Below, in pieces: positions 47,120-59,900 of a stretch of 64,000 nt of DNA. Positions within the stretch are counted from its first letter, which is position 1; each line of letters opens with the position of its first letter. The position numbers were made by a program, and so were the translations under genes. Origin of the DNA: Gnetum montanum. Lineage: Eukaryota > Streptophyta > Gnetopsida > Gnetales > Gnetaceae. The notes under the pieces are model-generated. The model had not been told where the DNA came from, searched no databases, and saw only the letters and a program-made list of their open reading frames with translations. The stretch is taken from positions 62,010-126,009 of the forward strand of contig MNCI01028318.1 in NCBI GenBank assembly GCA_015680685.1. Direction: 5' to 3'.

Positions 47120-48060
47120 TCAACTAATGGCTTTTGGATCTTACAAAAATTCTCTATGAATCACCAGTAGTAGCTAGTATGTTCAAGAAATGATTGGACC
47201 TATTTAACTATCTCTGGTTGGCATGTTATTCCTTGGATGACCCTTATCTCCTCTAGGTATACCTCAATCCTTGCCTAAGTAGTTTTGTGCCCCAATACTA
47301 TGCCTTTTTGAACACTTAAATGGATTTTCTACCAATTAAGCTTGAGGTTTATTTCAACACATCATTTCTGTACCTACTCAAGATGATCTAGGGCTTGCTC
47401 AAATGTAGCCCCACAGGTAGAGAAATCATTGATAAATACTTCTACCTAGCTACCAATCTTCTATTGGAAAATACTAAGGACCAAGTCTAAATGTTTCAGG
47501 GGCATTACATAGACCAAATGGTATGTTATAATATGCAAAAATCCCCTAGGAACTTGTTAATGTTATCTTGGCCTAATCTTCCGGTGTAATTTGGATTTGT
47601 TTATGGTCGCTATAACCATAGAAGAAGCTATAATAGCAATGCCTAGAGATGGTGTCCAATACTTGGTCCACAAATGATAATGGAAAATGATCTTTAAATG
47701 TTTCCATATTCAACAACCTAAAATCAATGTAGATCTACCACTTTCCATCTTTCTTTAGCACAATTATGAGTGGGCTCATCCACTTACTATTTGTGATGGG
47801 ATAGATTAACCTTACCTTGAGGAGTTGTTCTATTTCCTCCTTAATGATTTTTTTCAACTTTGGATTCAGCTACCTTTATGGTTGCCTTTTTGGCTTCATG
47901 GTTGGGTTAGTGTAAATACAATCCTAGCATATACATGGATCAATTCCTATAAGTTTGGGACATGACCATGCAAAGGTTGTTGGCCACTTGTTAGCCACCT
48001 TCAATAGCTTGTCCTTTTGTTTAGGAGCAAGATTTGCATTGATTATAACTGGCTTACCAT
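47120..48060 (-). pseudogene. Element A reverse transcriptase
   Basis: Reads WPTTFAWSCPKLIGIDP, then LIYPITNSKWMSPLIIVLKK, an IYIDFRLLNMETFKDHFPL block and YGYSDHKQIQITPEDQ. These are the standard fingers and palm strands of Ty3/gypsy RT. Past about 47500 the frame shifts repeatedly and the YxDD box is hard to read. It follows PRO and precedes RNase H on the minus strand, as expected for Athila-type pol. Confidence 0.8.
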
Positions 48061-48409
48061 TGCTTAAAAATGTATACACCATGCTGGTTGGTAGATTATT
48101 TGACTTTAGAATCTCTTACTTAAAATTTTTAGGGATTTCCAACTCTTCCCAATAGGTATCATCATCTTCATCATCAAAGAGTTGGTGATGAACTTGCTCA
48201 AGTTCATCAATGCCTTTAACATAAGCATATGTTAGGCTCACAGTAGGTTCCATGCATAGTGTGCCATTGTCTAGGTTAGCTATTGGCCACTAGGTACCCT
48301 CCTGTTTTGTGGCTACTACATACAAGCACCTTTGGATATCTATTTCTTGTGCACAATAATTACATGCTTTAATAAATGTACTTTGGATGGACCAAATATT
48401 TTGCATGCA

Positions 48410-48960
48410 ATTTTACTCGTTATCACTATACACAATGCATAGAACATGCTTCTTCTCTAAACATCCAAATTCATTTTTCTTGAACATTTCCAAGGAGAGG
48501 TCCCTTATGCCCATATGTGCATCAACTGTGCTTAACCAAGTCCTTTCCATAATGATGGGAAAGTCACATTTGCAGTTTTCAACCTTGATCACAAAAAAAT
48601 TGGTAGTGTAGGACCACCCAGAAATTATGGTAATAATGTCCTCAACCAAACCCAAAGAAATAGTGATTGATTAATCTACCAATTCTAAATGAATGTTGCT
48701 CTTCTTGAGAGGTGGTAGGCTCCAGGCCTTATACATATCATGGGAGATGATATTGAGGACTGCATCCACCATGAAATTTACCAATTCCCCCTAGGCTATC
48801 ATGGGCACATTCATTACTTTTTGTATTATCTTGATGCTTGTTTAATCCCTTGTCTTGACTACCATTCCTCCTTGAACATGAATTGTGGATTGTAGACTAC
48901 ATATTCAAGGTCACACCCTCATCACTAGTAACAAAGGGTAGAGAATCTTCATGCTAAGAA
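48410..48960 (-). pseudogene. Element A protease
   Basis: Aspartic protease relic: GELVNFMVDAVLNIISHDM (catalytic DSG/DGG is DAV here), then LVD.SITISLGLVEDIIT and FPIIMERTWLSTVDAHMGI, the family's LGRPFL-type block. Followed by RT after about 350 bp of linker. Confidence 0.7.
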
Positions 48961-49059
48961 TCCTTAGAGGTAGGGCCCTCATTGTTATCTTAGTTTAGTA
49001 GAAACAAGGAATTGGTCAACCATTTCCTATTAGCATCCTCATGATGCCTCTCTTGATGT

Positions 49060-49360
49060 CGATCTCACCTGTGTTGGGTGTCAATGGGATGAAAGTCCCA
49101 AGTATCATAACCATTCACAATGTATTCCTCTTGAAGATGTAAGATGTCTAACTTCTTCAGAGTTTGAAGTAGCATCCTAGGCACAGATCGATCAGGGGGC
49201 AATACAAAGTTTCCCTCCATATCACAATATTGTAGTTGCTCATCCTGATGTAGGATGAAGGTAAAATCAGGCACAAACTCATTTGGATGAGTATATACTA
49301 CTTTGCACTCTTGTGGGATTGATGGTTTAACATCACCATGCCTACAAGAAGAAGACATTT
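49060..49360 (-). pseudogene. Element A short ORF replacing gag
   Basis: Open frame of 97 codons beginning MSSSCRHGDVKPSIPQ. It contains MEGNFVLPPDRSVPRMLL and a Trp-Asp-Phe-His motif near its end. It starts only about 150 bp from the LTR and has no recognisable Gag core or zinc knuckle. Element A therefore seems to have lost gag, or the ORF derives from the gag-pro junction. Function unknown. Confidence 0.4.
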
Positions 49361-49489
49361 TGAAAATAAATAAAGTATTAGTATGCCTTTGTAATCATGA
49401 AATATGGAAATGATATCAACCTTGGGATTTGTCTAATGATATTAATGATATTCACTAAACCTAAATAGCATATGTTTCAACAAATAGAG

Positions 49490-49507
49490 TTTTTGGCAAT
49501 GACACCA
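49490..49507 (-). other. Primer-binding site of element A
   Basis: Minus strand TGGTGTCATTGCCAAAAA starts one base after the LTR. With C-to-T and G-to-A changes undone it fits the TGGCGCCGTTGCCGGGGA-type site seen in Athila-group elements. This fixes the right LTR as the 5' LTR. Confidence 0.65.
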
Positions 49508-49508
49508 A

Positions 49509-50420
49509 TGATGAGTGGTGAGGTACCCCTACATCCAACCATACAAATCACAAAGCGTTCACACACGATTCGATCGAATTTCATGGACTCTTTAGTTTCT
49601 GGTGCACTAGTCTTCTAAGAAGTGAACCTTACCCTAATGGTTGTTCATTGTCTTCCCAATTACACTTATGAGGTACATGGTATGGTTAAGTATAATTAAG
49701 GCATATGATTTTTATTATTTTATATTATATGTTCTTTGGTGCTTGAAGAGAGAGATAAAGTAGTTTAATGACTAATTTAATTTAACTAACTAACTGATCT
49801 CTAACTAGTTCTAACATAAGCATCTGATCCCACTTTTTGTACATGTCCTGAACCCACGTATCCATTGTTGGGTTACCAAGCACTACGCTACTGGGTGCAC
49901 CAAGCAAATAATGTTGCTAGGATTACCAAGTAGATATGTGTTACACTGGAAGTGGTCATATTTATGTATTTAAGATATCTAGCTTATCTCACTTAATTAA
50001 ATTAGTTATTGGAAAACATTAAATAAACAACCTAAAGCACTAAATGCATGAATAAATATCTAAGAATCCACAATGGTACAAAGTTTATCAAGAAGCTCAT
50101 CTTTATTACCACACACACTGTTGTGCTCATGTACAACAATGCTCGAATAAAGATTCATATACTTAATGACTCCTACTATGAACACTTGGGAAAATATTCT
50201 AACTTTCAAATGAAAAAACTGTAAGAGCTTCACTACACTATGATTAACTAATGTCATAAATGCAGCTAGTGAGCACACATTTATAGGCAAGAATAGACCC
50301 TACATCGATAGGTCCTTGTTGATCCATGAAACGATGCATCAATGGGGCCTAGTTAATGGGGCTTAATTGACGAGGCCTAGTAGTCTAGGCCTAGTTGATG
50401 TGGCCACCTATAACTAATCA
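49509..50420 (-). repeat. 5' LTR of element A
   Basis: TGATGAGT...ACTAATCA; pairs with 13991-14862. TATAAAT on the minus strand at 50279-50285. Flanked by ATAAT (50421-50425). Confidence 0.85.
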
Positions 50421-50472
50421 ATAATGTATGAGTATACCAAAATTTTCTAATCATCTTTTATGGTAGCATGCA
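50421..50472 (-). repeat. Left LTR of element C, second part
   Basis: ATAATGTATGAGTATACC... to TAGCATGCA continues the C LTR interrupted at 13990. The intact copy is at 62076-62125. Confidence 0.6.
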
Positions 50473-51620
50473 AAGAATCGAACCTGATAATTTGAATCCA
50501 TTGTTGTTTCATCAAAGTGGCTATTGTTGTAACAACAATTTTCCCGAATGAACATAACCTTCTTTTTTGTGACATTCATATATAGACACAAAAATAGCTT
50601 AAATATTTTTTTGGAGAAAAATCCCTATAGCTTAATGCTAGGTAGGGATGAAAAAAACCAGTCTTATAATGCTTCAAATAAGCTAATCTAAATCTAAGAT
50701 GATGATATTGGTTGACATTGTACTATGATTATGCTTTTCCTTAAGAATTTCCATTGCAAAGATCCATCATATTCAATCTCAATTATCACTTGGGTAGGTA
50801 CAACAATTTGTACTTATGTTGAATCTGCCTTTACTTAGGGTATTTCAAAATTTTTTCTCCCTTAGGATTTTCCTCTTCTTCCTACTCTTTTTTTGAATTT
50901 CCGAGCCTTTCTTTAATGTTTCTTTCATGTTGATTCACTAAAATGTCTTCATAATTAAAATTCTGAATTAGGCTCCCCTCATTAAATTTTTTCTTTAGTG
51001 AAATATTAGAGCACTTTGGAATCTTAACGCATTCTTAAACATGGACTGATTTGTTAGTCATAACTGTAGAAAATTTGTCAAGGACCCAAGTCATGAATAG
51101 ACAATTATAGGATTTTCCACAGGTAACAGCCCTATAATATATCCTTTTTACATGCTCAAGAAAAAAACCAAGTAAATATGGGATAAAAGGCCTTACATTC
51201 ATCTTAACTTTTTTGGGATTAGTGAATAGTCTTCTTCTTACCATTGGCCTTAATTAGCCAATCAACTTCTTATTTGTGACCTCTTCTAGGTCGTTTTATT
51301 GTGGGTAATAATTAGAGCATGAATAGATTAAGACTAATTTTTCTTAAACCCATCTTACAAACTAAGCTGATTGAAAATTGTGCCATTGTCAACAACTAAC
51401 GATTCTAGCATCCCAAACTGATTTATGACATACAGCTCAAGAAACTTAATCACGTTATAGGATGTACTTCTTCTTAATGCTTTAGCTTCTAACAACTTAG
51501 TAAAATAATTAGTACTTGTTGAAATAAATCTATGTCCTACTTTAGATGGAGTAATAGCTCCTATAAAATCCAATCTCCACCTTTGAAAAAGCCTATTTAT
51601 CATTACTAATTTTAGTGGAG
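50473..51620 (-). pseudogene. Element C integrase
   Basis: Minus-strand DDE integrase: RWRLDFIGAITPSKVGHRF contains the first catalytic Asp. Then comes FISTSTNYFTKLLEAKAL, and LVVDNGTIFNQ contains the second (51603-51355). Downstream coding to ~50900 is fragmentary. The region 50473-50900 up to the LTR shows no clear gene and no obvious polypurine tract. Confidence 0.75.
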
Positions 51621-51949
51621 CATTAGCCCTTTTTAGCCTTGGCTGATGAATTTGATAATTATGGCAAGTTAAAATTATTTCTCATAGATCTTGTACATAG
51701 TGGACCAATGGAAATAATATCTCAATATATGTTGCATTGTGGCTCTAGTAGACACATAATATAAGCCCAAACTATTATGAAATTGCTTCAGTATTTCTGA
51801 AATTTTTTGGTTAGATGCACATTCTAACAAGATTCCTCTAAAATCTCTTCTATATAGAATTCCTTCAATGTAAATGTATTCTTGGAAATTTTTTGGCTAA
51901 TAAGAAACTTTACTATGACATTGTAATAATTTGTAATTTTAGGAAAAAC

Positions 51950-52365
51950 TAATACTTCTTGTCTAGAATCTCTTACCATCATTCTTACTAATCCCATATT
52001 CTTAACTATTCAGCATGTTTCTAGAGTAAACCTAAATTGTTGAAGTTTGATTATCCAATTAGCTCTTTCAAGTCCAATTTCATTTTATGATAGAAATTGT
52101 CTAATAGCTAATTCTATAGTCATAATATGAACCAAAGTTTTTTGTAAATAATACTTAAAATGTTCCAAGGATTTAACCACAACAAATGCTTATTTTTCAA
52201 GTTTAGAGTAATTTCTTCTAGCTCCTTTTAATTGGAAACTAAAAAATTCAATTGGATTTTCTTCTATTCCATATTTTTGTGTCAATACTGTAGCTAGTGA
52301 ATTTATTGAAGAAAAGACATATAACCAAAAATCTTCTTTCAACTTTGGTTTCACTAAAGATGGGG
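51950..52365 (-). pseudogene. Element C RNase H (gypsy type)
   Basis: Reads DFWLYVFSSINSLATVLTQ, FFSFQLKGARRNYSKLEKQA, FVVVKSLEHFKYYL and ELAIRQFLSQNEIGLERANW. Placement directly after RT is standard. The first catalytic Asp of the family corresponds to Ser or Val here. Confidence 0.7.
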
Positions 52366-52599
52366 CTTCTAAAATGGCTCTCTTGATTTGGTCTAAAGCC
52401 TCAAGTGATTCTTTAATATTTCATACTTCAACATCCCTTTTTAACATTTGTGAAAGAGGCTTTGTTATTTTTTTAAATCCATACATGATTTTTTTAATAA
52501 AGTATCCTTTCCCAAAGAAAGGCCTCAGTGCTTTCTTATTCATAGGATGTTCTATACCTTAAATAGCTTCTATTCTAGCTTAGTCAATAGCTATCCTTT

Positions 52600-53350
52600 T
52601 TGAAAAATTATATGCCTACGTAAGTTACCTGATTTTACTCCAAAAATGCATTTTTTTGAGATTTAAGGAAATAAAAAATTGTTTACATCTATTGAATGTT
52701 TGTTGTAGATGAAATATATGATCTAACTCGTGCTTTGAATAAATTTTAATATCATCTAAATAAATGGTGACAATTTGTCCAATTAGCCCATTAAAAGTAG
52801 TATCTGTAGCTCATTGAAAGGTAGCCCCTACATTTGATAAGCCAAAGGGCATTCTTTTGTATGTAAATGTTCTCCCTTTTGTGATGAATGACATTTTGTA
52901 CTTATTATTCTTGTTTACTATTATTTGATTATAACCTAAAAATCCATCTAGAAAAAGTATAGTTGACAACCTAATACTTTTATCAACATTTCATCAATTC
53001 TTGAAAGTGGATACCTATTTTTAACTAAAGATTAATTCAAATGCCTAAAATAATCACATAGTCTTATGTCTCCATTCTTTTTCCTAACTAGTACTAAATT
53101 AGGTATCCAAACCGAGTATCTAATTGCATATATTATTCTAGCACCTAATAACTTCTTAATACCAGCTTCCATTACTAGTTCAAAAACTGAACTAAACTTA
53201 TGTTTTGTTTAATTATCTTACAATTATTTACTAAAGGAATTTTATAAGTTATAATATTGGTATCAAAAGTTCTCAAATGATTATATGACCAAGCAAAACT
53301 ATCTAAATTTTCTTTGAGAACCTACATCATTTGCTCTTTAATGTTTGATC
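52600..53350 (-). pseudogene. Element C reverse transcriptase
   Basis: Minus strand: TYKRMPFGLSNVGATFQ, then a TGA at an expected Arg, ATDTTFNGLIGQIVTIYLDD (52760-52820), KIYSKHELDHIFHL, and LNLKKCIFG. The catalytic YLDD box is intact in this copy. Upstream fingers are fragmentary with several TAG/TAA codons. Confidence 0.75.
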
Positions 53351-53689
53351 AAAGTTTTACTTCAATATTAAGGTACCTCAAAATGTCTTGACAACTCCTA
53401 GATCTATTGTTTTGTAAGCTTGATCTTCAGGGTTTTAAATATATATTTCCATAACTAATTCTTATCTAAATTATTCTTCTAATTTTAACACATTTTATGG
53501 TATGCTTTTAACCTTCAACATTAAATCATCTTTTTCGTATATTCAACCTTTCAATTCTCCTATGTTATTGAGGAATCAAGTTATTTGATGATCATATTCA
53601 AAAGCTTGAACGCACTCATTATCATCTAGGATCATCGGTTCTAATTCTAATTTAATCATTTTTTATGAAATATAATTATTTTAGTTAAA

Positions 53690-54060
53690 TTAAAAGTTGA
53701 AGATGTCATTGCAAGTCCATCAACCTTTTTATTTCTTTATCTAGGGATATTTTTAATTTTCTATTCTATAAAATTTATAAGTAATTTTGTTGTCATTGGC
53801 TTGTAGGTCCTTAGTAATGAGCTTTTGACACTGTAATTTTCTTTTACTTAGTCACATCTAAGATTTGAATCTCCTTTCACTTCTAGTTTAGGATTCTCTT
53901 ATCATGAACCATTTTCAATCCTCTACATAGAGCTTCATATTTAGATCTATTATTAGTACAAGAAAATTTCAATCGTATAGCTTTTGATTGTAGATAATTT
54001 TCTAGATTGATTAGAACAGTACCTATTTTTGACCCCTTGGAGTTACAAGCCCCATAAAAG
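53690..54060 (-). pseudogene. Element C archaeal-type RNase H, upstream of RT
   Basis: FYGACNSKGSKIGTVLINLE, then FSCTNNRSKYEALCRGLK, GDSNL and an IPR..NKKVDGLA block match the additional RNase H of Tat elements (compare FDGAS, CTNN.AEYEGLL and GDSQLV in B). The first Asp is Tyr. It lies between PRO and RT on the minus strand, whereas in B the equivalent domain follows the gypsy RNase H. The order is unusual and worth verifying. Confidence 0.65.
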
Positions 54061-54469
54061 TATAATTGCCAAAATTATTCATATGAATTATCAAAATGCA
54101 TAATTTTTATTTCTCTAATTGAATTGTCTTCTAATCTGACTTCTCTAGATTTAACTCTTTTATTCTTCCCATCTGAAGTCACATTCTTTATCATCAACGA
54201 CTCGCTATATACATGAATTTTATTAGGCTCTCCTTCCATGAAAACTACATATGAGCATAATCTCTTGCTATATATCTAGAAAAAATTCAACTTCAACTTC
54301 TACTTAATAACAAGTTATAGGAATTGGGAATATTAGCTACTTGAATGGTAACCCTACTTTTGATCTTTGGATTAGAAGCTAATTAGAATAATATATTTGG
54401 CAGCTGACATATTATCTTGACTCGACTTTTATTAACTTGGACAATTCTCCTATATGATTACTCTATTTT

Positions 54470-54670
54470 TTATCATAATTGATTACATATTGATAAGGGC
54501 ATTGCTATAGAAATGGCTCCTAAATCAACTAAACAATTATGTAGATATTTATCCTTAAGTTAAAAATTTAATAAGAAAGGTGAAGCATCTTTAATAGCTA
54601 CAACTAGGATCCTACTACTAGGTTTATCAATATTATAAATATAGTTTGGAGCAACATCACCAAATTTCTT
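54470..54670 (-). pseudogene. Element C protease
   Basis: SRILVVAIKDASPFLLNF, then HNCLVDLGAISIAMPLSI, where DLG replaces the catalytic DSG/DTG and GAISIAMP is the conserved strand. It follows gag after a broken 500-bp linker. Confidence 0.6.
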
Positions 54671-55149
54671 TTTATTTTTAATTTCTTTAAAAATTCTCTT
54701 TAAGAATTATTTATTTTGAATTAATTGATATAGAATTATAGTGAATTTAAACCTTTTTAGATCTTCTATTATATCATATCCTCCTTCAAGATAAAATCCT
54801 AGTTTTTTAAATATTCTTGAAAAAGAATCTTGATAACTTTCTTCATTTGTTTGAACTTTCTACTTTGACTTTTGTTTTTCTTCAAAGACTTTTCTTTTTA
54901 TGGTGGGTTCAGGTATTGAATTTGGTAGCCTAGATGTAGTGAATTTTTTTCATGTTTCTAAGTTAATATTTAGGCTCTTCATTATTATTAAAATCATCAT
55001 TGGATGAGTATCCTAACTTCGAGCCCTCAGATGTCTTGCTACTACATGATCCTTCTAGGTAATGTATACCTAGGTGCATAGATTTTCTAAATCCCTCTTC
55101 AAATTATATTAGGTTTAAATTAGCCAAGGCTTCCTTTGCTTCAGTATCC

Positions 55150-56204
55150 TTGAGTTTAGCTGAGATATCTAATTTCTAACTTGTCTAAATTTTCTATCTT
55201 TCTTAATTTTCGTTTTTGACATAGCCTTCTCTAACTTGAAAATATTATTCAACATTTATTTTAAAAGCTTATCTTTATCATTATCTTCACTTTGTAACTC
55301 AATGGAACCACTAAGGGTAATGTCTTGGGTTTAGCTAAATTTTGGAAAGGAAATATTCCTTTTTGAGGCTATTTCATAGAAAGATGTATGTTATCTGAAA
55401 TTAAGTTCAATTTTCTTTCTAATCCTATAGCTTTGCTATAAAGGTCAACTAAAGTATTAACATTTTGGGTTCTTTGTAACCAAATTAATATTCTAGAACC
55501 TATAGCATTTAAGTAATATTTCCTCAAGACTTTGTTACTTGATCAAAACTAAGTTTTAAATAAGCCACACACATTGAAATTTGATATTGAACTCTCTTAT
55601 TGATTCCTTATTTCCCTATTTCATTTAGACTAAGCCACTATATAGTTGATGTTTCTTAATCTGATTGCCAAATTGGGATATAAAGAAAGTTTTCATATTT
55701 TCCTAACTAGTGATACTATTGTTGGATACGTTTAAATACCAAATTTGATCCATGTCTCTAACATTTTCTATGAATAGTCTACAACCTTTATCTTTTTGTT
55801 GAATATTTGCATGAACAAGAGCTAGCTCAAACAGGTGTAAATATTCCTCTACTAAATAAGCCTTTCTAGGAGTGTACAATTCTTGTAGATATTTGTAAGC
55901 TACCTTAGGAATGATGAGCATTGAACATCAAAGCCATGGATAGCTGAAATTGATTAACAAGAGGTGGGTTGGCCATCATTTGCAAACTATGATTTATACT
56001 ATATGTCCCTATTTTCAATTTAGCATTTCTCTTAAAACATAAATCGTTAATTAGAGATGAAACTCTAGTTTGATATGTTTTTATTCCACTTCTTAAATTT
56101 CTAATCAGGGTCTCAGATCCCTTCTTTGATGAAGCTTTGTTTTGAAGTTTAAATATGTTTGTAGGGCTCTTAAAATCTTCTTTTTTATCTAAGGAACCAC
56201 TCAT
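55150..56204 (-). pseudogene. Element C gag relic
   Basis: Starts at MSGSLDKKEDF (56204). The N-terminal part has MANPPLVNQFQLSMALMF. The core (55900-55500) contains YLVEEYLHLFELALVHANIQ, a CRLFIEN block, IWYLNVSNNSITSWE-like sequence and FISQFGNQIKKHQLYSG, matching the retrotransposon_gag pattern W-x-SI-x-SW-x-F. No zinc knuckle was found. A 5' ORF precedes it (57000-60130), an arrangement known from Ogre elements. Confidence 0.65.
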
Positions 56205-56999
56205 GAGCTAGACTAACTAATCTTATTTAACCTATGACTCATTTCAACCTAATATATGCTAATGAATTTTAATACACTTTTACAATAGGCCCTCCTTCTA
56301 GTAGTAATTAAGATTATTGGTGTATAAAGGCTTCTCTACTCTAAGGAAACCATCTTAACAACTTATTTTAGATGATTAGTTATCTTTGGTACCATCAGGG
56401 CATGGATGCCCCCAAATAGATTTTACTGGTTTAGATGAACTGATATGACTAGGTGTGTTTAATAATAAATTTTTCTAAGGAAAAAGTTGTCCTATGTACA
56501 ACGATGACTATTTCTTCTAACTATCTCTTAGCATAATTAAAGAAATTGAATAGCTCTCCTATGAGTCTAGCTTTAAATCTTGCACAACACACATATGGAA
56601 AATGGATGGTTTTATAGAAAACATTAATCTTAAATTTTGAGGGATTTGTTAGGTAACTTACTTATGATAGATTAAAAAAGACTTGCTAAACAAAGCAAGA
56701 GATTGATGTAGAGAGATTATTTGAAAAGCTCATAATCATATAAAGAAGAAAATATTTCCTATGTTAAGCTCATTCAAAACTGATACTTATTGAATCTATC
56801 TTGTTCAACCAAAATAACAAAAATAAGTTTAACCTTAGATCATATAGAAAATAACCTATTGCAAAACTAGTAGTCCATTCATGTGTAATTATGCAATATT
56901 TAAGCTAGGCAAAATAGGAAAAACTATTCAACTAGAAATTATAGCTAGGAGATTAAAGTTATAAGAGATAGATAAAATCTATTTAAACTACCATAATAT
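56205..56999 (-). other. Element C spacer between leader ORF and gag
   Basis: No reading frame of note. AT-rich. A TGGTACCA-type sequence on the minus strand near 56390 resembles the start of a primer-binding site but is not next to an LTR edge. Confidence 0.35.
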
Positions 57000-59900
57000 A
57001 AATAGTCTTTACAAGCTTTCTTTTGAATTTATTCATCCTTATCTTCAATTTTTTTTCTTCTGCTCTAGGTTTTATACACTAGCCATAGGTAGTTACCACA
57101 CTAACAAAAGTTAAGGCTCCATATGCCTTATATTTTTCTTGTATAACTGCAAACCATCTAACAGTTGTTCAGTCTCTAGATAAATTTTTATCATTTTCTA
57201 AATCTAAAATTCCTCTAATAATAAATACTACAATAATTTCCCATGGTTGAGAAGAAACTTAATGGCTTGGTTTGTTGTATCTAGTTCAACACTATTAAGT
57301 CCCTTAAAAATGCCTTTAGCTACTAAACTGTCTAAAGTTAATTTCATTATTCAATTAGTTATTTTAGTTAATGTAGCTCCCACAATAGAACAAGACTTTT
57401 CTAATTCAAGCTTCTTCTTAGTAGTTTCATTCATAATTTCTGTAACTACCATCGTCATCTTGTCCAAGAAACCCTATTTGTGTGGTGGTAGTGCTTCTCT
57501 TTTTGGTCTAGCTAGATCATATGGCTCTTGGGATCTCCTCTCCATTTGTAGAAAAATAGCTTGCATTCTCCTGATTTCTACAATTTATTCCTTGGTTTCT
57601 TGGTTCCATTCCCTGTTATAGTTCATTTTAGTAATTATATTCTTGAAGTTTGGTAGGGCAAGGTAAGAATAATCTAGAGTTTTTCCTTTCTTGGCATGTT
57701 CCAATTCTAAGCTTATGATGGCCAAACATTCCTCTAGTTGTGTAGATATTTGCTCTTTTTTTTTCAAGTAACGATTCCTTAATGATAATCATTACCTTAA
57801 TTTATTCATTCTCTTCTATTATATCTTTCATTTCTTTCCATAGTTGAATGCCTCCTGTTCACTTTGTAAAATTTTTTTTTTAAGTTTGGCTAGTTGACCA
57901 TAAACTATTTATCTGATCTCTTTGATCAAAGTAGCTATGTTTTCTGACATGTCTTAATGTGACATCATAACCTTTTGCTCCCCTATTTGTGGCTCATCTT
58001 CCTTACATTGAAAAATAACATTGGCTTTTGTAACAGGCTTAGTAGGGAGCTTCTGGCTTACTATAGTTTAGCCTTATATGTATTTAACATTAAAGATTAG
58101 GTTATCCCTTTTATTAAGTAGCCAAATGGGAAGTTCAAGATGGTGAGGGCTAAAGACAAGCTTTCTTTTCCCTTCTATTGTTGCTACTATTGTTGTATCT
58201 CTGTTAATTTCTACTACTCCAAAAGCTACTATTGTTACTTTTCCATAATAATTCTTATTCTTTCTAGCTTCATTTTCTTGGACACTTTTACCCTTGGATA
58301 TTTTGTTCCATTTAGCAGAACCTGTCATTAGGCATAACGTTTTCTTATTCTAGTAATTTTCAAGAAAAATAATTTTCTCCTAGAAATACTCATAAGGAAA
58401 ACCATTTCCTAAAGGATGATCTTTGTTATCCATCCATCTGCATGCTTCAAAAACTAGCTGATCATAGGTAGTGAATGAAAGTTTCATTGATAGACTCCTC
58501 TGTAACTATTCTAGAGCTTCGTCCTTAGCTAAGTTTACCTCCTTGTCCATAGCTTTTAATTAGACCACATCCATTTCATCAGGTTGATGAACTTTCCTTG
58601 TTTTGGTAGTCAAGTATATTCTTTTTGAAGACATGGGAATATTAAATTGTTCTTTATAGCTTTTCGTTATTCCTCTAAAATGTCCTAAATTGAAAAATTT
58701 TAAAAAGTTGAATTTCAAAGAAAGAATTTCTTTATGCTTATAATCATGTCTTAAGGGGATTTTCCACATTTCTCTTCCAACCTTTAGAGTTGTCATGTAA
58801 GGAACCACAAATCTAGACAATATGAAATCTTTTTCCTCAAATCCTCTTATCAAAATCTAAGTGTGGCTAGCATGTAAGAAGATAGCTTCATGAAATTTTC
58901 CATTTATTTCATTAATTATTTGCTAATCAACCCTTGGTGGAAATACTCTTAAAAGTAACTTCAACAAATGGAGGTAAACACAACTCATTAAATATTCTAA
59001 ACATTGACCATAAAAGTAGATGCTTTGGTAAACAATTGGGATGAAGTCATAGCAAGGGTCCTTTGAACAAGCCTTCCTTTATCCTCTTAGGCTTGGAAGC
59101 CTCACTCAATAAGCAATCTAGTAAAAGTAAATTGAGATTTAACTATGCCCCTTGCTCTTAAATTTCTAAGAGGTTGTGTTGTAACATATCATTCATAGAT
59201 TGTACTAGAAAGAAATTCTTCTTATTTTCTAGGAAAAAATGGGCCCCAGACATGCTAATCAACAACTGAAATTATTTCACAACTTGAAAAAACATTTAAT
59301 TTTGAAAATAAAAATTCTATGGAAATCCATAAGCTCTGTAGCTTTGGGAATCATATTTTTGTAGCCCCAAACTTTTGCTAGAGTGGCTAGAGAGAGTTTG
59401 ATAGTCTTTCCTATTTTAGAATGAGTCCAAAATATATGACTAAGCACATTTTTGTTGTATTGGTAAGCTGCTATCTTTGTAATGTCAAGCTCCACAAGGC
59501 CATAAAGCTCATATTCCTTCCTAACACTAGCATTAATATAGCACTATGTGTTTCTCCTAAAATAATGCTTATCCCTTTCATCTATGATCTATGCTATTAG
59601 GCAATTCAGGACATCTCTGATGATGCTTGCCCTTGGCTTGAAATGAAGCTTGTGAAGTCTTATCTTCTTGTATATTTCTTGCCAATATTCCATTGTTTCC
59701 ACAACGTAAATCCCTATTTCCTCTACTAAATCATGATCCTCAATGAACCTAAATAGGTCACTATCTTCTACTTTCAATTCTAGTAGCATGACATCTATCC
59801 ATTACCAAAGCTAATAAATATTCAGCTTGAATTACTACAGATAATCTAAGAAAGTGTAGGTGTTCTCATCCTAGAATTTATGAGGTGTTTCCTCTTTCTC

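Noticed and set aside
50473-50510. tRNA 3' end (GGTTCGATTC then CCA on the minus strand)
   Set aside because: The T-arm stem does not pair well and no acceptor, D or anticodon arms fit upstream.
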